NCBI GenBank assembly: GCA_009823505.1
Contig: VZQC01009975.1
Coordinates: 615,713 to 679,712, forward strand
DNA from: Rhizomys pruinosus
Lineage: Eukaryota; Chordata; Mammalia; Rodentia; Spalacidae
Direction of reading: 5' to 3'
Length of the DNA: 64,000 bases
Shown here: positions 44,955 through 55,965 of the stretch, piece by piece
Numbering within the stretch: the stretch's first letter is position 1
Layout: each line of letters begins with the position of its first letter
Translations under genes and position numbers: made by a program
Notes under the pieces: generated by a model
Told to the model about the DNA's origin: nothing
Seen by the model: only the letters and a program-made list of their open reading frames with translations
The model's database searches: none

Positions 44955-45060
44955 GAGTGAGCCCAGCCTGTTCTCAGAACATGTTCCTTCTGAAATCTCT
45001 TGGAACTGCTATTAACTCTTACTTAAATGGTACATCCAGCCTGGGATGGGAAAGCAGCAA

Positions 45061-45852
45061 AGAACTCTAGCAGAGAATTTTCATTTTTGTATCCCTACTG
45101 ACCCAGAACACCACACAAAACACAAACAGACGTTATCAATATAATCCCACCTGTTGTTTGCAACACAAACATGATAATACACTGTTTTAGCAACTATATT
45201 TTCATTACACACACACACACACACACATTATTCTGGGCCAGACACAAAGAAGCATCAGGAAGGATTAAAGCAATACAGTTAGCTTACAAAAGGAGCCAAA
45301 GCCCTAGGAAGATTGTTCACAATCCAAACCAACTGAGATAGTGTTAAAGCATGTTAAAACATAAGATTATCCCTGATTACAGGGTTAGGTAAGATTCCCA
45401 TTTCTAATAGAAGGCATGCCCAGAAAACTCATTCCTACATTTTACAATCATAAAAGTGATCAACTAAGAAACAAATAATTAAAACATAATGAACATGCTT
45501 CCTACTACATGAGGAAAATGTGCTATTTGCATTTTTCCTGAAAAGGAAAGTGGCTGACACCACATAAAAGCAAATATGAGGACCCTGGTTCAGATCGGAG
45601 CCTCTCCTTCAGGATTCATCTTCCAACACAAGGGCAGCAACAGCCACTGTGCAGAGCTGCAGAATGGCCCAGGCCAGAGGACAGGGCAAGGATGGAAATT
45701 GTTTCTGTCCGTGAAGCTTGGGCAGCCTCAATTTTATGAAAACTGACCCAAATGAAGTGCATAAGGGCCTGGTCATATCTGCAGCACAGGAGCTTTCCAA
45801 TGCTGAGCTTAGGTCCTCAGGAGTAAATAAGGATGGCTCAAAAAGCAGTAGC
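45061..45852. other. Unassigned sequence upstream of the retrovirus
   Basis: It contains a (CA)n run at about 45,210-45,229. I could not see a 5' LTR, primer-binding site or gag start here. No gene was recognised. Confidence 0.4.
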
Positions 45853-46020
45853 AGCTGTGCGTGGTGGGACACATCTTTAATCCCAGCACTCCAGAGGCAG
45901 AGGCAGGTGGATCTCTGTAAGTTCAAGGCCAGCCTGGTCTACATAGCAAGCTCCAGGCCAGCTGGAACTAAAGGGAGACCCTGTCTCTAAAAGCCAAAAA
46001 AAAAAAAAAAAAAAAAAAAA
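45853..46020 (+). mobile_element. B1 SINE
   Basis: It reads GTGCGTGGTGGGACACATCT, AGGCAGAGGCAGGTGGATCT, TCAAGGCCAGCCTGGTCTAC and GAGACCCTGTCTC, then a poly(A) of about 26. Confidence 0.93.
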
Positions 46021-47544
46021 GCATTATCAAACATTTCCATGGAGGGACACCAATATTTTAGAGCTTGAAGTTTTACAGTGAAAGTCTAAAGATGATGCCT
46101 CAAGTAGAGATTGTGGTCCTTATCTGTGGAATGTTCTAATAATCTCTCTTCCTTCTAGTCCATTGTTTCCTTCTCACTAAATAATGCTTTTGTACTTCCC
46201 TGTGGGAAGTCCTCGTTCCTGTGGAAAGTCCTGAAGAGGAAGACGCTGTCTTGGAGGATGTGTGCTTTCCCTCTTGTTTCTTCAGAAAAATTTGGCACAA
46301 GCGGAGGCTGTGATAGCTGTCCCTCCACTGCTCCACAGGAGTTCCTGGAAGCTTCACATGAAAGAACACCTTTCTCAGTGGTGAAGGAACATTCCTCCTC
46401 TAAGGGTGAACTATTTCATCCATTCTCTGGTTGAAGGTTCCAAACAAACTTTTTAAATGTCCAATCACCAGTTGTTCGTGTGTTTCTATGCTGATGTGCT
46501 TCTCAAGCTGCATGAACAGGAATCAGGCTTGAAAGTAATCGACAGACTCTCAAATTATCTCCATTTGAAGCTATTAACCTTAGTGCTCAGTGTCAGAAGT
46601 GGGAGTTTGGAGGTCCTGGAGGACAGGCTGGCAAGTAAAGGAACAGGAAGAGATGTTTGGGATGGATACAGACTGCACTAAGGACGTAGCTCTAGATGGA
46701 GAACCAGGCGCTCAGGTGCAGCACTTCGGGGCAGGGATGAGAACAAAGTGAATGCTGCATTGTGAGGGTCTCATATTCCATTGTGAAGAGATGCCACATC
46801 ATTTCTCCAGGCTCTTGGGGACAGTGTGAAATTTCAGCAAGATGTGCACATGGACTGAATTAAATTCCAAATCCCTATTTCCTAGGAAGGTCCCGAGGTG
46901 CTCTCTCCCCTCCATCTTCACGCTGCTCCATCTCAGTCTCCAGAACACACCAACACCCATCTCACATGCTCTCATATCCACACACTCACTCTCAGAAACA
47001 AGCACTCACACCTACTGAATCACTTAGGAATACTTCCACACCCCATCACATACAACCACACACAATTGCTAGTGCGTTCTCACCCTCATACATACTGTCC
47101 CTCCCCCACGATCTTCAGAGACACACACAGTCAACAACAACCACAAGCATTCTAAATGCAGTCTCACTCTCTTGTTCTTGTAAAGATATGTACACATGTG
47201 TACACACTGTCCCTGCTCTGTGCTACATCAGCTTGGAGTTTCAGGTCTAGTGGATGCAGGACACACACTCAGATGAAAGTAGAGATTTCACTGTGTTCTT
47301 CATCATCAACCTAATTGCTATATCTATCTTCCTTCCTTAGGACAAGAGCAACAAGTGAAACTTCTCATGTTGATCATTTCTGATGTGTATTTACTGGGAC
47401 ATTTAGGAATTAAATACCTTGTGAAACTTAGTGTTCTCTCAGTTTTTAGCTTTAAGTGATGCTGAGTACAATCTCAGAAGAGCTTTTCTTTAGGAACCTC
47501 TGAAAGCCCCATACAAGTGAGTATTCACATCTTTTTTTTTAATT
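46021..47544. other. Unique DNA, no gene seen
   Basis: A CA/CT-rich stretch lies at 46,925-47,130. No interspersed repeat or coding domain recognised. Confidence 0.4.
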
Positions 47545-47665
47545 CATAATTTTTTATTGGTGCTTTGTGCATTTCATACATCATTTTCCAATTCAGATCA
47601 GGCATATTTCCCTTTCCCTTCCCCCCTACCCCCACCCCATCCCAGATCATGCATTTTGCCATAAC
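47545..47665 (-). mobile_element. L1 3' end fragment
   Basis: Antisense L1 end: a short T run, then TTTTATTGGTGCTTTGTGCATTTCATAC and a CCCTACCCCCACCCCATCCC stretch like that of the 22,120 region. Confidence 0.6.
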
Positions 47666-48098
47666 TGTCCTGCATCTTTCTCTCAGTATTTTTTTTTAAA
47701 GAGAAGCCAGACCTGGGATTCACTGAGGCTAGGGGTTCACAGTTATCCCTGCAGGACTCCTCAGGCCCAAGTCTGGCTTTCTTCCATCATCTCACCTTTT
47801 CACTACAATGATTAAAGGTTTTGAGAAGCCCCTCTGAAGGGTCTACCTGGAGGACACTAAGTCACACCAGCTGCCTGCAGGACCCTTAGGCATCATCCTA
47901 CACTAAGGACATTGCAATCTATGCTTCTCAAACCTGACCTTTGGGGAGACTGAGGACCTGGTGAGTGTCTGTGAAACACAGTCCCTTCCCTGACCTTCCT
48001 GTATGGATTCTAGTGAAGGTCATTCTGATCTCACTGAGCAGACAGCTGGTGCCTCCTTTAGAACAGACCACAACACAAATTAGAAAACAGCTTAATCA
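47666..48098. other. Unique DNA, no gene seen
   Basis: Nothing recognised. Confidence 0.4.
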
Positions 48099-48320
48099 GG
48101 GCTGGAGAGATGGCTCAGTGGTTAAGAGTGCTGACTGCTCTTGTAGAGGACCCAGATTCGATTCCCGGCACCCACATGGTGGCTAAGAACCATTTTTAAC
48201 TCCAGTTCCAGGGAAATCCAACACCCTCTTCTGACCTCCACAGCATTGCACGACACAGGTGCACCAACCTACATGCAGACAGTACACTCAGACACATAAA
48301 AAATAAAAAACAAAACAAAA
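48099..48320 (+). mobile_element. B2/B3-type SINE
   Basis: Head GGGCTGGAGAGATGGCTCAG, B box GATTCGATTCC, no 18-bp duplication, tail AAAAATAAAAAACAAAACAAAAC. A weak flanking repeat (ACAGCTTAA / AGAAAGCTTAA) may be the target duplication. Confidence 0.93.
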
Positions 48321-51269
48321 CAGAAAGCTTAAAATGGGAGGGTGACACAAGGCAAAAACCCAAGGACTAAGAAAATGGACAAAAATGAAGTCAGTGCTAT
48401 GAGGGGCAAAGCTGAGGTTTGTCACGAGAAACTGTTCTGCTATGAGTCACCATCGGTGGGCACCACAATGCCTGTGTAGTGCATTAACAATAGAGACCAC
48501 TGTGTGATTCATATCCTTTCTTTAAAGAAAGGACCATGACTTTAATATAAAACACTAGAGTATGACAGTCCCAGACATCATCTTTATCAGCTGTGGAAGC
48601 CTGAGATTACGATTTCAGAATATCAGTCACTGCCGCCTGTGTTCCTCACATTTATGATACGATCAAACGCAGTATTGAGCATGACAGTGTTTGGAAAAAT
48701 GTTTAGTGTCACATAAACTATGTGTCAGGCTGCTATTAAAGCCTCACATATTGGCAGTATAATTCAGATGTCTTGGTTCACAAACTGAAGGCTGTTACAT
48801 GGCTTAATAACTGCAAACGTGTTGCAGATATGGTATAGGTCTGTAATCTAGGCTGCTTGTCCAGGGATGCAGTAGCTCAAGCCTGCTGGAAAGCATGAAG
48901 AAAAGGAGCCATGTTAGGAGTTCAGTCGTAAATAATATTAAATTCCCAAGTGGCAGATTAGAGATCATATTTCTGCTAAAGAGGTTTGAATTTAGTTAGA
49001 AACACATGATTTACAAATATAAATCACTGTAGATTTTCAAGACCCTCAGAATCAAGAGGGTCTTAAAAATCTTCTTAGATGTCAAGTGTGTTGTGTGACA
49101 ATTTCATTAACTTATCCTGTCCACATAGATGCACACTGTGTCTCCCCAGGGAACACCTCTGTGAATGTCACATACCTGGGCTTTTACCTCTTGTCCTGCA
49201 TCTCACTGATTTCCCAAGCCTAGTGAGTGGCAACCTGTGTCCCCTCTAGAGCCACAGGCCATCTGAGACATTACCGGATCATCAGGTCCCTGCCCTGCTG
49301 GGGCTCTGGTACCTGTGGCTGCACCCCACCCCCCCAATGAATATGATCCTGCTGCCCTCACTAACACCTGTCACATGGACCTTCTCTTTTCCTTGTTTAA
49401 AGTGCCTCACACTCTATGTTTAGGCAGCAGCTTTCATGTTTCCCTGAGAAGGAGACTCAATTATGCTTACAGATTTGTCTTGCCTTCCATCCAAGTTCAA
49501 CAAGAAGATACTTTCAGGCCATTTTCAGAACCCTTTTTTCTCTTGACAGTGTGATTCAAATAGTGATGTGGGGCTTAATATTCCATAACGGCTGAGCCTT
49601 ACATAAATGAGCAGGCTTCGCCCCAATTACCTACAAAGGCCGGAAGGAGCTGACGCCAGCCCCCACACACCTGGTGGATGTTAGGTGCCTGCAGCTCATT
49701 CCCCAGGGAGTGTAACATAACGTACAACATTCCTAAACCTGTCACTTCTAAGCACACCTTGGTCTCAGGAACCAAATGGTTCATCCACCAGATAAAAGCC
49801 TAATCTTGGGAGACAAATGGTATTGTAAAAACTGCACGCAGATTTCCTTTGTTGTCCCACCCCTATCCTTGCTAAGAGCCCACCAAAGCTACTAAATAAG
49901 ACCTTAAAACTCCTGCAATAAGTGAGTTTTGGCCCTCCCAGGTTATTCTTTGATCTGAAGGGCTCACCTGTCACTCTGAACTTGTCCCCTCTCCCTCCCT
50001 GTCCCCAATTGCAGCTCAGGGCCTGAAATGACCAGGCATACTGAGAGTCTGGTGACTAGTGCAGACACAGAGGAATGCCACAGAGTGAGACTTTAGATAC
50101 CAAGTATCTGAGGACCTCAAAGACAGTTCCTGAGCCCAGTTCTGGACAAAGAGGTCCAAGGGAAGAATAGAGCAGAATGTCACTAGGGACATTTTATCCC
50201 AGCCACTGCCTTGCAGTTCCTGTCTTTATGAAGAGCAAAGTCACGTTGCCTATTTCTTTCTACATCATAAGCTGCTCATTTCCTTGAGGGCTGTGATTGT
50301 TCAAGATCTGCTCTGCTCTGATCACTGGTCTGCCTCTGAGTTTCTGGTGCTACCCAAGTACCTGAAATTTACATACTCTATTTCACCTTCAACTCCAAAT
50401 TTAAGCATTTAATTCTTTACGTGGAAACAGGAAATGATATTTGGTGCCTTTTGGCTTCCTGCTTCTTCCCCATCTAGTAAAAAAAGTGAGTGTTCACTCA
50501 CTCAAAGAGGACAGTTGAGACCTTAAACAGAGGAGCTATGCAGAGGCCTGTAAGCTCCTCTGCTCTGCCCTCTGCTCTCTGGAACATGTGTCTGACCTCC
50601 CTGTAACTGGTCCTCTAGGCATCATTGATGAGCTATCCTCAGGTGCAAGGATCCTTGAGTAGAACTCCCAAGAGCTGCTCCCAAGGGTGGTCACATGTAA
50701 CCAAGAGTGTGTGGTCATGATGCTGCCTGGCTTGTGAGACAGGTTATTGAAGTTTCTGTGACACAATGGAATATTGGCCACATCAGAAGCCTAACCATTT
50801 TTGATGCTACTGTGTAAAAAGGCCTTCAGATATTTCTAGCATCAGACTCAATGTGCCTGAAATGGATGGGGACCTGCCCCAAGAGGGTCATGTGCAGCTG
50901 AACCATCAACATGCAGACCTGTGAGAGGTAATTGTGTTCCTCTTTGTTAAAGGATGGCTGGTTACACAAGAAAGATAACAGTAATACCACTGCATGACTG
51001 ACTGAATAGGAGAACTTGTCTGAGGATTAAGGAAGTCATTTGGATTTGGTCCAGTTCCAGTGAAAGCTTACACAGCCTTCATCCTTCTAGAAAATGGTCT
51101 CATATAAGTTCTTAGTTTTGGAAAAACTAAGGGTTACTAAGCTGCAGTTCCATGTGACACAGTCTTTGTAACTGTCATATAAACTATCCTTCCATCTGCA
51201 AACCACTGAAGCAGAATATCAATATCCTGCTGAATGTAGATTCTAATTTTGAATTTGTTTTCCTTTGTT
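48321..51269. other. Long unique stretch, no gene seen
   Basis: No interspersed repeat is confidently recognised. The segment 49,600-50,020 is more GC-rich and has a TATA-like CCAGATAAAAGCC near 49,790. That would fit an old LTR, but I saw no end motifs or duplication. Confidence 0.35.
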
Positions 51270-51610
51270 TCTATCTTTTAGTGTCTTCTTAATTGAGAAT
51301 TTCATTTATGAGTGTTGTGTTTATATCATTTCACCCCTTTCTCTCCCTCCACCTCTTTCCAAGATGCCCCAAACATGCTCTCAATTTCATGACCTCTTCT
51401 TTGATTGTTATTATGATAGATGTACAAGTAGAGCTCCAGTAAGCTTTGGTAAAAGCACTTGCCGCAGGAGCCTGGTCCCTGGGTTCAATCTCCAGGACCC
51501 ATGTGAATGTGGAAAGTGAGAACTGACTTCATGAAGCTGTCCTCTGACCTCTACATGTGAGCCATTACATGTGCCCCCATCATACACACGCAGGACAATA
51601 AAGATAAAAT
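51270..51610. mobile_element. Worn L1 tail (minus) followed by an old tRNA-type SINE (plus)
   Basis: About 51,280-51,425 resembles an antisense L1 3' end (AATTGAGAATTTCATTTATGAG). About 51,440-51,605 reads a diverged SINE: AAGCACTTGCCGCAGGAGCC, GGTTCAATCTCCAGGACCCA, TCCTCTGACCTCTACATGTG, ending AATAAAGATAAAATTAA. Confidence 0.55.
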
Positions 51611-51919
51611 TAACCCCATGCTTCTCTTTCGGGAACCACAAAATGTTTTTCACAGAATGTCTTTGGTCAATGGTATATGACTCATACCCAAAAGAAAAGA
51701 AAGTTAGTTTGGGGGACTTTCATTTTGGAACCACAATACTAACATTAGAGAGATTTAGGGAGAGAGTAATACCTGATAGTGCTAATTATTCTTGGCATCC
51801 TAACCCACCTTCTGTAGTATGTAAGGAATATTTTTTAAAGAGTTTGAAGCAATTTAGTCATTTTTCCCTTAATAAAAATTTCCCCTAATGTTTCTGTACC
51901 TGTAACATATAAAGACCTT

Positions 51920-51966
51920 AAATATATAAAAATATATAAAAATATATAAAAAATATATAAAAATAG
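51920..51966. repeat. (AAATATATA)n AT-rich repeat
   Basis: About four units of AATATATAAA. Confidence 0.85.
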
Positions 51967-52179
51967 CTCTTAATATATGTGCAAGATTTAGTCATGGCCC
52001 CATGGTGCATATAATATTCAATAAAAATACCTGACTAATTTCGTATTCTAGTGGGAAAACTACATAATAGAATACCAAAATAATTATAGAGCTAGTACAC
52101 ATTAAGGGAAAGTTTATGTATAATCATGGAATAATAACTACATAGCTAAGTAAACCTCAAAATCAAAAGGAGGGGTGTC

Positions 52180-52350
52180 TCAGTTGGTGAAGGTGATTTT
52201 TACTAAGCCTGACAACCTGAATTCCATCCCCAGGATCCACATGGAGGAAGGAAAGAACTAATTTCTGTGAGTATCCTCATTCCTCCACACACGTCATGCC
52301 ACATACTAATGTATATCACATTAATGATAACAAAATAAATGTAATTTTTT
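52180..52350 (+). mobile_element. Old tRNA-type SINE (B3/B4-like)
   Basis: A diverged head (GGTGTCTCAGTTGGTGAAGG) is followed by CATCCCCAGGATCCACATGG, TCCTCCACACACGTCATGCC and an A-rich end. Confidence 0.55.
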
Positions 52351-52549
52351 TCACAAAAAGCAAAAGGGAAAATTAAGGCTAGTGTATCAACTGTGGCTTA
52401 ATGTTGGTAATACTATTTTTCTAGAATAAATAATACAATTGATATCAATGAAAAATTAAAGTAAAAAAATTGTGAAGATATATTGAAAACATACTTCCAG
52501 TGGATGAACTCACACTGAGAGACTTCTAGTTACACAAATTTGACTCCAT

Positions 52550-52899
52550 AGGCCTTAACATATATGACAGAATCCATGCAATCTGTTGTCACACCATAAG
52601 GGAATGTACAGATAGTGGAGGTGGTCTAACCATGATTAAGATGTATTGTATGAAATGTATACAATTCTAATTATTTATTTATTTTTTTATGTGTATGAAT
52701 GTACTGTCTGCATGTAAGTTTGTGCGCCCGTGTCATGCAATGCTGTGGAGGTGAGAAGAGGGTGGTAGATTCCCCTCGAACTGGAGTTAAAGATGTTTCT
52801 CAGCCATCATGTGGGTGCTGGGAATCGAACCCGGGTCCTCTGCAAGAGCAGTCGGCACTCTTAACCACTAGGCCATCTCTCCAGCTCCCATGCAATTCT
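52550..52899. mobile_element. L1 3' end (plus) with a B2/B3-type SINE (minus) in its tail
   Basis: About 52,550-52,667 is a + strand L1 end (AAGATGTATTGTATGAAATG). The minus-strand SINE is 52,669-52,889: GGGAGCTGGAGAGATGGCCT, B box GGTTCGATTCC, no 18-bp duplication. CAATTCT repeats at 52,662-52,668 and 52,893-52,899 as a possible short target duplication. Confidence 0.75.
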
Positions 52900-53285
52900 T
52901 TATGTTGAAACTTATTGCCAACTACAGGCTTCTGAAAAATGATACATAAAATCAGAAGTATCAGATAATTGACAAAGGATATATGGATGTACATAAAACA
53001 TACAGAAAAAGCCAGTGAAGAATAAAAGTGTCAAAACCCTTTCCAGATAGCAAATATGAACATTAGTGGACTGGGACACAGCTTCTAGAAAACACGGAGT
53101 ACCCAGAGAATGACAACCGTACAGGGAGGCAGTCCCCACCAGGCAGTGTATGAGCTGGCAAAGCTATACCAGGGTAGTCAGTCACTACGAGGGTCTTCTC
53201 TACTGAGGGTAGCAAGGACTGTGGAAAATGGCATAGAAGGATTTGAACATGCTTTCTCTCATTTATTACTTGGCTTTTTATAATG
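52900..53285. other. Unique DNA, no gene seen
   Basis: Nothing recognised between the two SINEs. Confidence 0.4.
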
Positions 53286-53531
53286 TGTGATTCTTTTTAA
53301 TTTTATTTATTTTTTATGTGTATGAATGTACTGTCTGCATGTAGGTTGTGCACCCGTGTCGTGCAATACCTCAGAGGTCAGAAGAGGGTGTTAGATTCCC
53401 CTGGAACTGGAGTTAAAGATGGTTCTCAGCCACCATGTGGGTGCTGGGGATTGAACCCGGGTCCTCTGCAAGAGCAGTTGGTGCTCTTAACTGCTAGGCC
53501 ATCTCTCCAGCCACATAACCTGTGATTCTTT
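53286..53531 (-). mobile_element. B2/B3-type SINE with target-site duplication
   Basis: Body at about 53,298-53,512, minus strand: GGCTGGAGAGATGGCCTAGC, B box GGTTCAATCCC, no 18-bp duplication. The exact duplication TGTGATTCTTT lies at 53,286-53,296 and 53,521-53,531. Confidence 0.94.
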
Positions 53532-53911
53532 GTGAATTTTATTACCTTGTATAACGAACACAACATGAGCTCTTATCTATCAATAAGCATTCTCTAGTGT
53601 GTAATAACTTTAGGGATAGCATAATTTGGCTTCAGTTGTTCTGTCATCAGAGCATAAGTTCTTAGTTTATGTTAATTGATCTATTAGTGTGTATTTGATA
53701 ACTCAATGTTGCCTGTGCTTTTCTAGGTTCAGAACTGAAGATGGCCTGAGTCTAGGCCCCTCTGAGTTAAGGATTCTACATTGCTAACTCCTGTGGCTGT
53801 AGAGAGTATGGGAGCTCAAAGAACCCAAGTTTTTCTTCCCCCGTCAGCTTCAAGATGACCTCACACTCCTAAGGATGGCCAGCCTCAGGCATGCGCCCAC
53901 CATTAGTCCTA

Positions 53912-54131
53912 TGCCTCTGACTTTTTTTTTCTTGAGACAGGATCTCCCTGCAGCCCCAACTGGCCTGGAACTCCTGAGTGCTGGGATTAAAGGCATGCGC
54001 CAACACACCCAGCCTAAGACGGTTCTTAACTGCCATGTGGGTGCTGGGAATTGAACCCAGGTCCTCTGCAAGAGCAGTCAGTGCTCTTAACCGCTGAGCC
54101 ATCTCTCCAGGCAGGTCTGCCTCTGACTTTT
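53912..54131 (-). mobile_element. Chimeric SINE: B2-type tRNA head fused to a B1, with one target duplication
   Basis: On the minus strand the unit runs 54,117 to 53,926. About 95 bases of B2-type head (CTGGAGAGATGGCTCAGCGG, B box GGTTCAATTCC, CACATGGCAGTTAAGAACCG) are joined to a shortened B1 (GCTGGGTGTGTTGGCGCATG, AATCCCAGCACTCAGGAG, GAGATCCTGTCTCAAG) ending in A. The exact 14-bp repeat TGCCTCTGACTTTT lies at 53,912-53,925 and 54,118-54,131, at the outer edges only. The head and the B1 were therefore inserted together as one unit. Known B4-type SINEs are ID-like/B1 fusions; a B2-type head is different. Confidence 0.88.
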
Positions 54132-54924
54132 AAAAGGCAGAGTTTTCCAGAGGGAATTGTGATATACCTCTGTCCTCACTGTGTTAGTATTCACCCATTT
54201 TATTTAGAATATGCTTGGTGAACAGTCAAAAAGAGAACAAGACCACCCAGTCCTAACTATTTCTTGATGCTATTGTCTGTATATGCTGTGGTGTTTGAGG
54301 GAACTTTTAAAGCTTTTATAAAGAGTTCATGAACCTATTGAGCTTAAATAGTAAAACCCAGAACCCGTCTTCTTACTATACTTCTAGACTCATCATGACT
54401 TGGTGTGCTGTAGGGGGTAGTGACATCATGGTGACTGATAACTGATGGCTTTTCTTTATGTGCACTGAGATTTATTGAATGTTTATAGGGACTTTGTTGC
54501 ATCTTCACAGAATGAAGCAGCCAACCCAGGAATTCCTCTTGCTTTCTATTTTAAGATGGGAGTGGTGGGATTTGGGCAACCTACCTCAGAGGCCAAGTCA
54601 GCCATTATCAAGCAGTCTCAAGAGAGATGGGCCCAATGCCCAAGGAGAGAGGGTGGAAACAGGATATCCTGGCCCTAAGCAGCCAGCAGGGAAGCCCTCT
54701 AATGAATAATTTTGGCTTGAAGTCTAACAATATACGTGTAGTTACTCTTATTCATTGTTATGTCATCTAGAAGCAACTTATATTCAAATCGCTCATCAGA
54801 TCAATAGAAAGAAATATTAATGGTTAGAATGTTTTGAATCCCCAGCTTGGAAAAAAATGATGTTTATCATAATTGCAAGATCTGGATGACGATATTCCAT
54901 TATAAATTTTCTCTCCAGCAAAAA
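54132..54924. other. Unique DNA, no gene seen
   Basis: Nothing recognised. Confidence 0.4.
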
Positions 54925-55093
54925 CAGACATTTATCCAGGCGTGGTGGTGCACGCCTTTAATCCAGCACTTGGGAGACAGAAGCAGGTGGATCTCTATGA
55001 TTTCAAGTCCAGCCTGGTCTACATAGTGAGCTCCAGCCCAGCTGAGACTAAGGGGAGACCCTGTCTCAAAAAAAAAAAAAAACCCAGACATTT
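54925..55093 (+). mobile_element. B1 SINE with target-site duplication
   Basis: B1 at 54,934-55,084: ATCCAGGCGTGGTGGTGCAC, AAGCAGGTGGATCTCTATGA, GAGACCCTGTCTC, poly(A). CAGACATTT is repeated at 54,925-54,933 and 55,085-55,093. Confidence 0.95.
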
Positions 55094-55132
55094 TGAGATT
55101 ATGGGGAGTATCTTTGAAAAGATGTCTTCTAG

Positions 55133-55372
55133 GGCTGGGAACATGGTTCCATGGATAAAGCAATTGTCACACAAGTGTGAAGACTAGAATTTGAATCCTC
55201 AGAATCTGTTTAAAGCCAGGCAACATGGCACACATCTGTAATTCTGGCAAGCCTACAGGGAGATATCAGAGAGAGAGAAGTAGAAGAGAATCCATGGAAG
55301 CTGGTGGCCCAGCTAGCCTAGTGTACAACAGTGAACAGTAAGATACCCTGACTCAAGAAAGGTGGAAAGCAA
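55133..55372 (+). mobile_element. RSINE1/B4-like composite SINE, old
   Basis: A tRNA-like head (GGGCTGGGAACATGGTTCCA, TTGAATCCTCAGAATC) is followed by a B1-like half (AAAGCCAGGCAACATGGCAC, ACACATCTGTAATTCTGGCA). It ends GACTCAAGAAAGGTGGAAAG, the typical end of this family. Confidence 0.75.
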
Positions 55373-55434
55373 GGAACTATTCTCAAGATTAATCTCTGAC
55401 AATCACAAATGTGTCATGGCACTGTGCCTATGCC

Positions 55435-55518
<84 letters not shown>
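55435..55518. repeat. Compound (CA)n(GA)n microsatellite
   Basis: CA run to 55,480 followed directly by GA from 55,481 to about 55,518. Confidence 0.97.
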
Positions 55519-55522
<4 letters not shown>

Positions 55523-55627
55523 TTTTATAACTGTACAATTTGCAAGTTCCTATCACAATATTTGGCCACCACTTAACTTGAATTAACATCTGAAACTGCA
55601 AAGTGGTTTCAAATTTTAAATAAAAAA

Positions 55628-55822
55628 ATGTTTTTAATGGACTGTCTGCATGTAGGTTGGTGCACCAATATCGTGCAATGCCTTGGAAGACAGAAGAGGG
55701 TGTTGGATTCTCCTGGAACTGGAGATAAAGTGGTTCTCAGCTGCCATGTGGGTGCTGGGGATCAAACCCCCAGGGGACTGAACCCTGGGGATCGAACCCT
55801 GGTCCTCTGCAAGAGCAGTATA
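55628..55822 (-). mobile_element. B2/B3-type SINE, 5'-truncated, with duplicated B-box region
   Basis: The body and the B-box side are present but the tRNA head stops near CTGCTCTTGCAGAGGACC. The B-box phrase occurs twice in succession: GGGTTCGATCCCC and, about 35 bases later, GGGGGTTTGATCCCC. A TTTTTTT run abuts the truncated end. Confidence 0.8.
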
Positions 55823-55965
55823 ATTTTTTTCCATAGCTTCTGGCTGTGGTCAGAGAAATATATGACTACCTTGGAAGAGTAAAAAGACATCCAAATGTTG
55901 CTGGTATTTAGGATAGACTAGGGGGATGCTGGGACCCAAACTTGGAGCTTCAGAATCTGGGAAAG

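Larger units (their letters stand above)
40634..45060 (-). mobile_element. Defective endogenous retrovirus, betaretroviral pol with gamma/type D-like env
   Basis: Transcribed right to left: gag nucleocapsid end (44,954), protease (44,613), RT start (44,300), deletion junction (about 43,893), integrase (43,888-43,145), env SU (43,117-42,332), env TM (42,132-41,563), SINE insertion (41,489-41,236), 3' LTR (41,227-40,634). Most of gag, the RT core and RNase H, and the 5' LTR are missing. The pieces carry stops and frameshifts, so no complete product can be made. The pol motifs are class II (betaretrovirus/IAP-like). The envelope has the CXXC and CX6CC cysteine motifs of gammaretroviruses and of type D viruses such as the simian retroviruses. 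The right boundary is approximate. Confidence 0.88.

Noticed and set aside
45061..45700. A 5' LTR or gag start for the retrovirus
   Set aside because: I saw no primer-binding site, no match to the 3' LTR at 40,634-41,227 and no gag motifs here.
49600..50020. Possible old ERV1-type LTR
   Set aside because: A TATA-like motif alone; no TG...CA ends, no polyadenylation signal in the right place, no target duplication.
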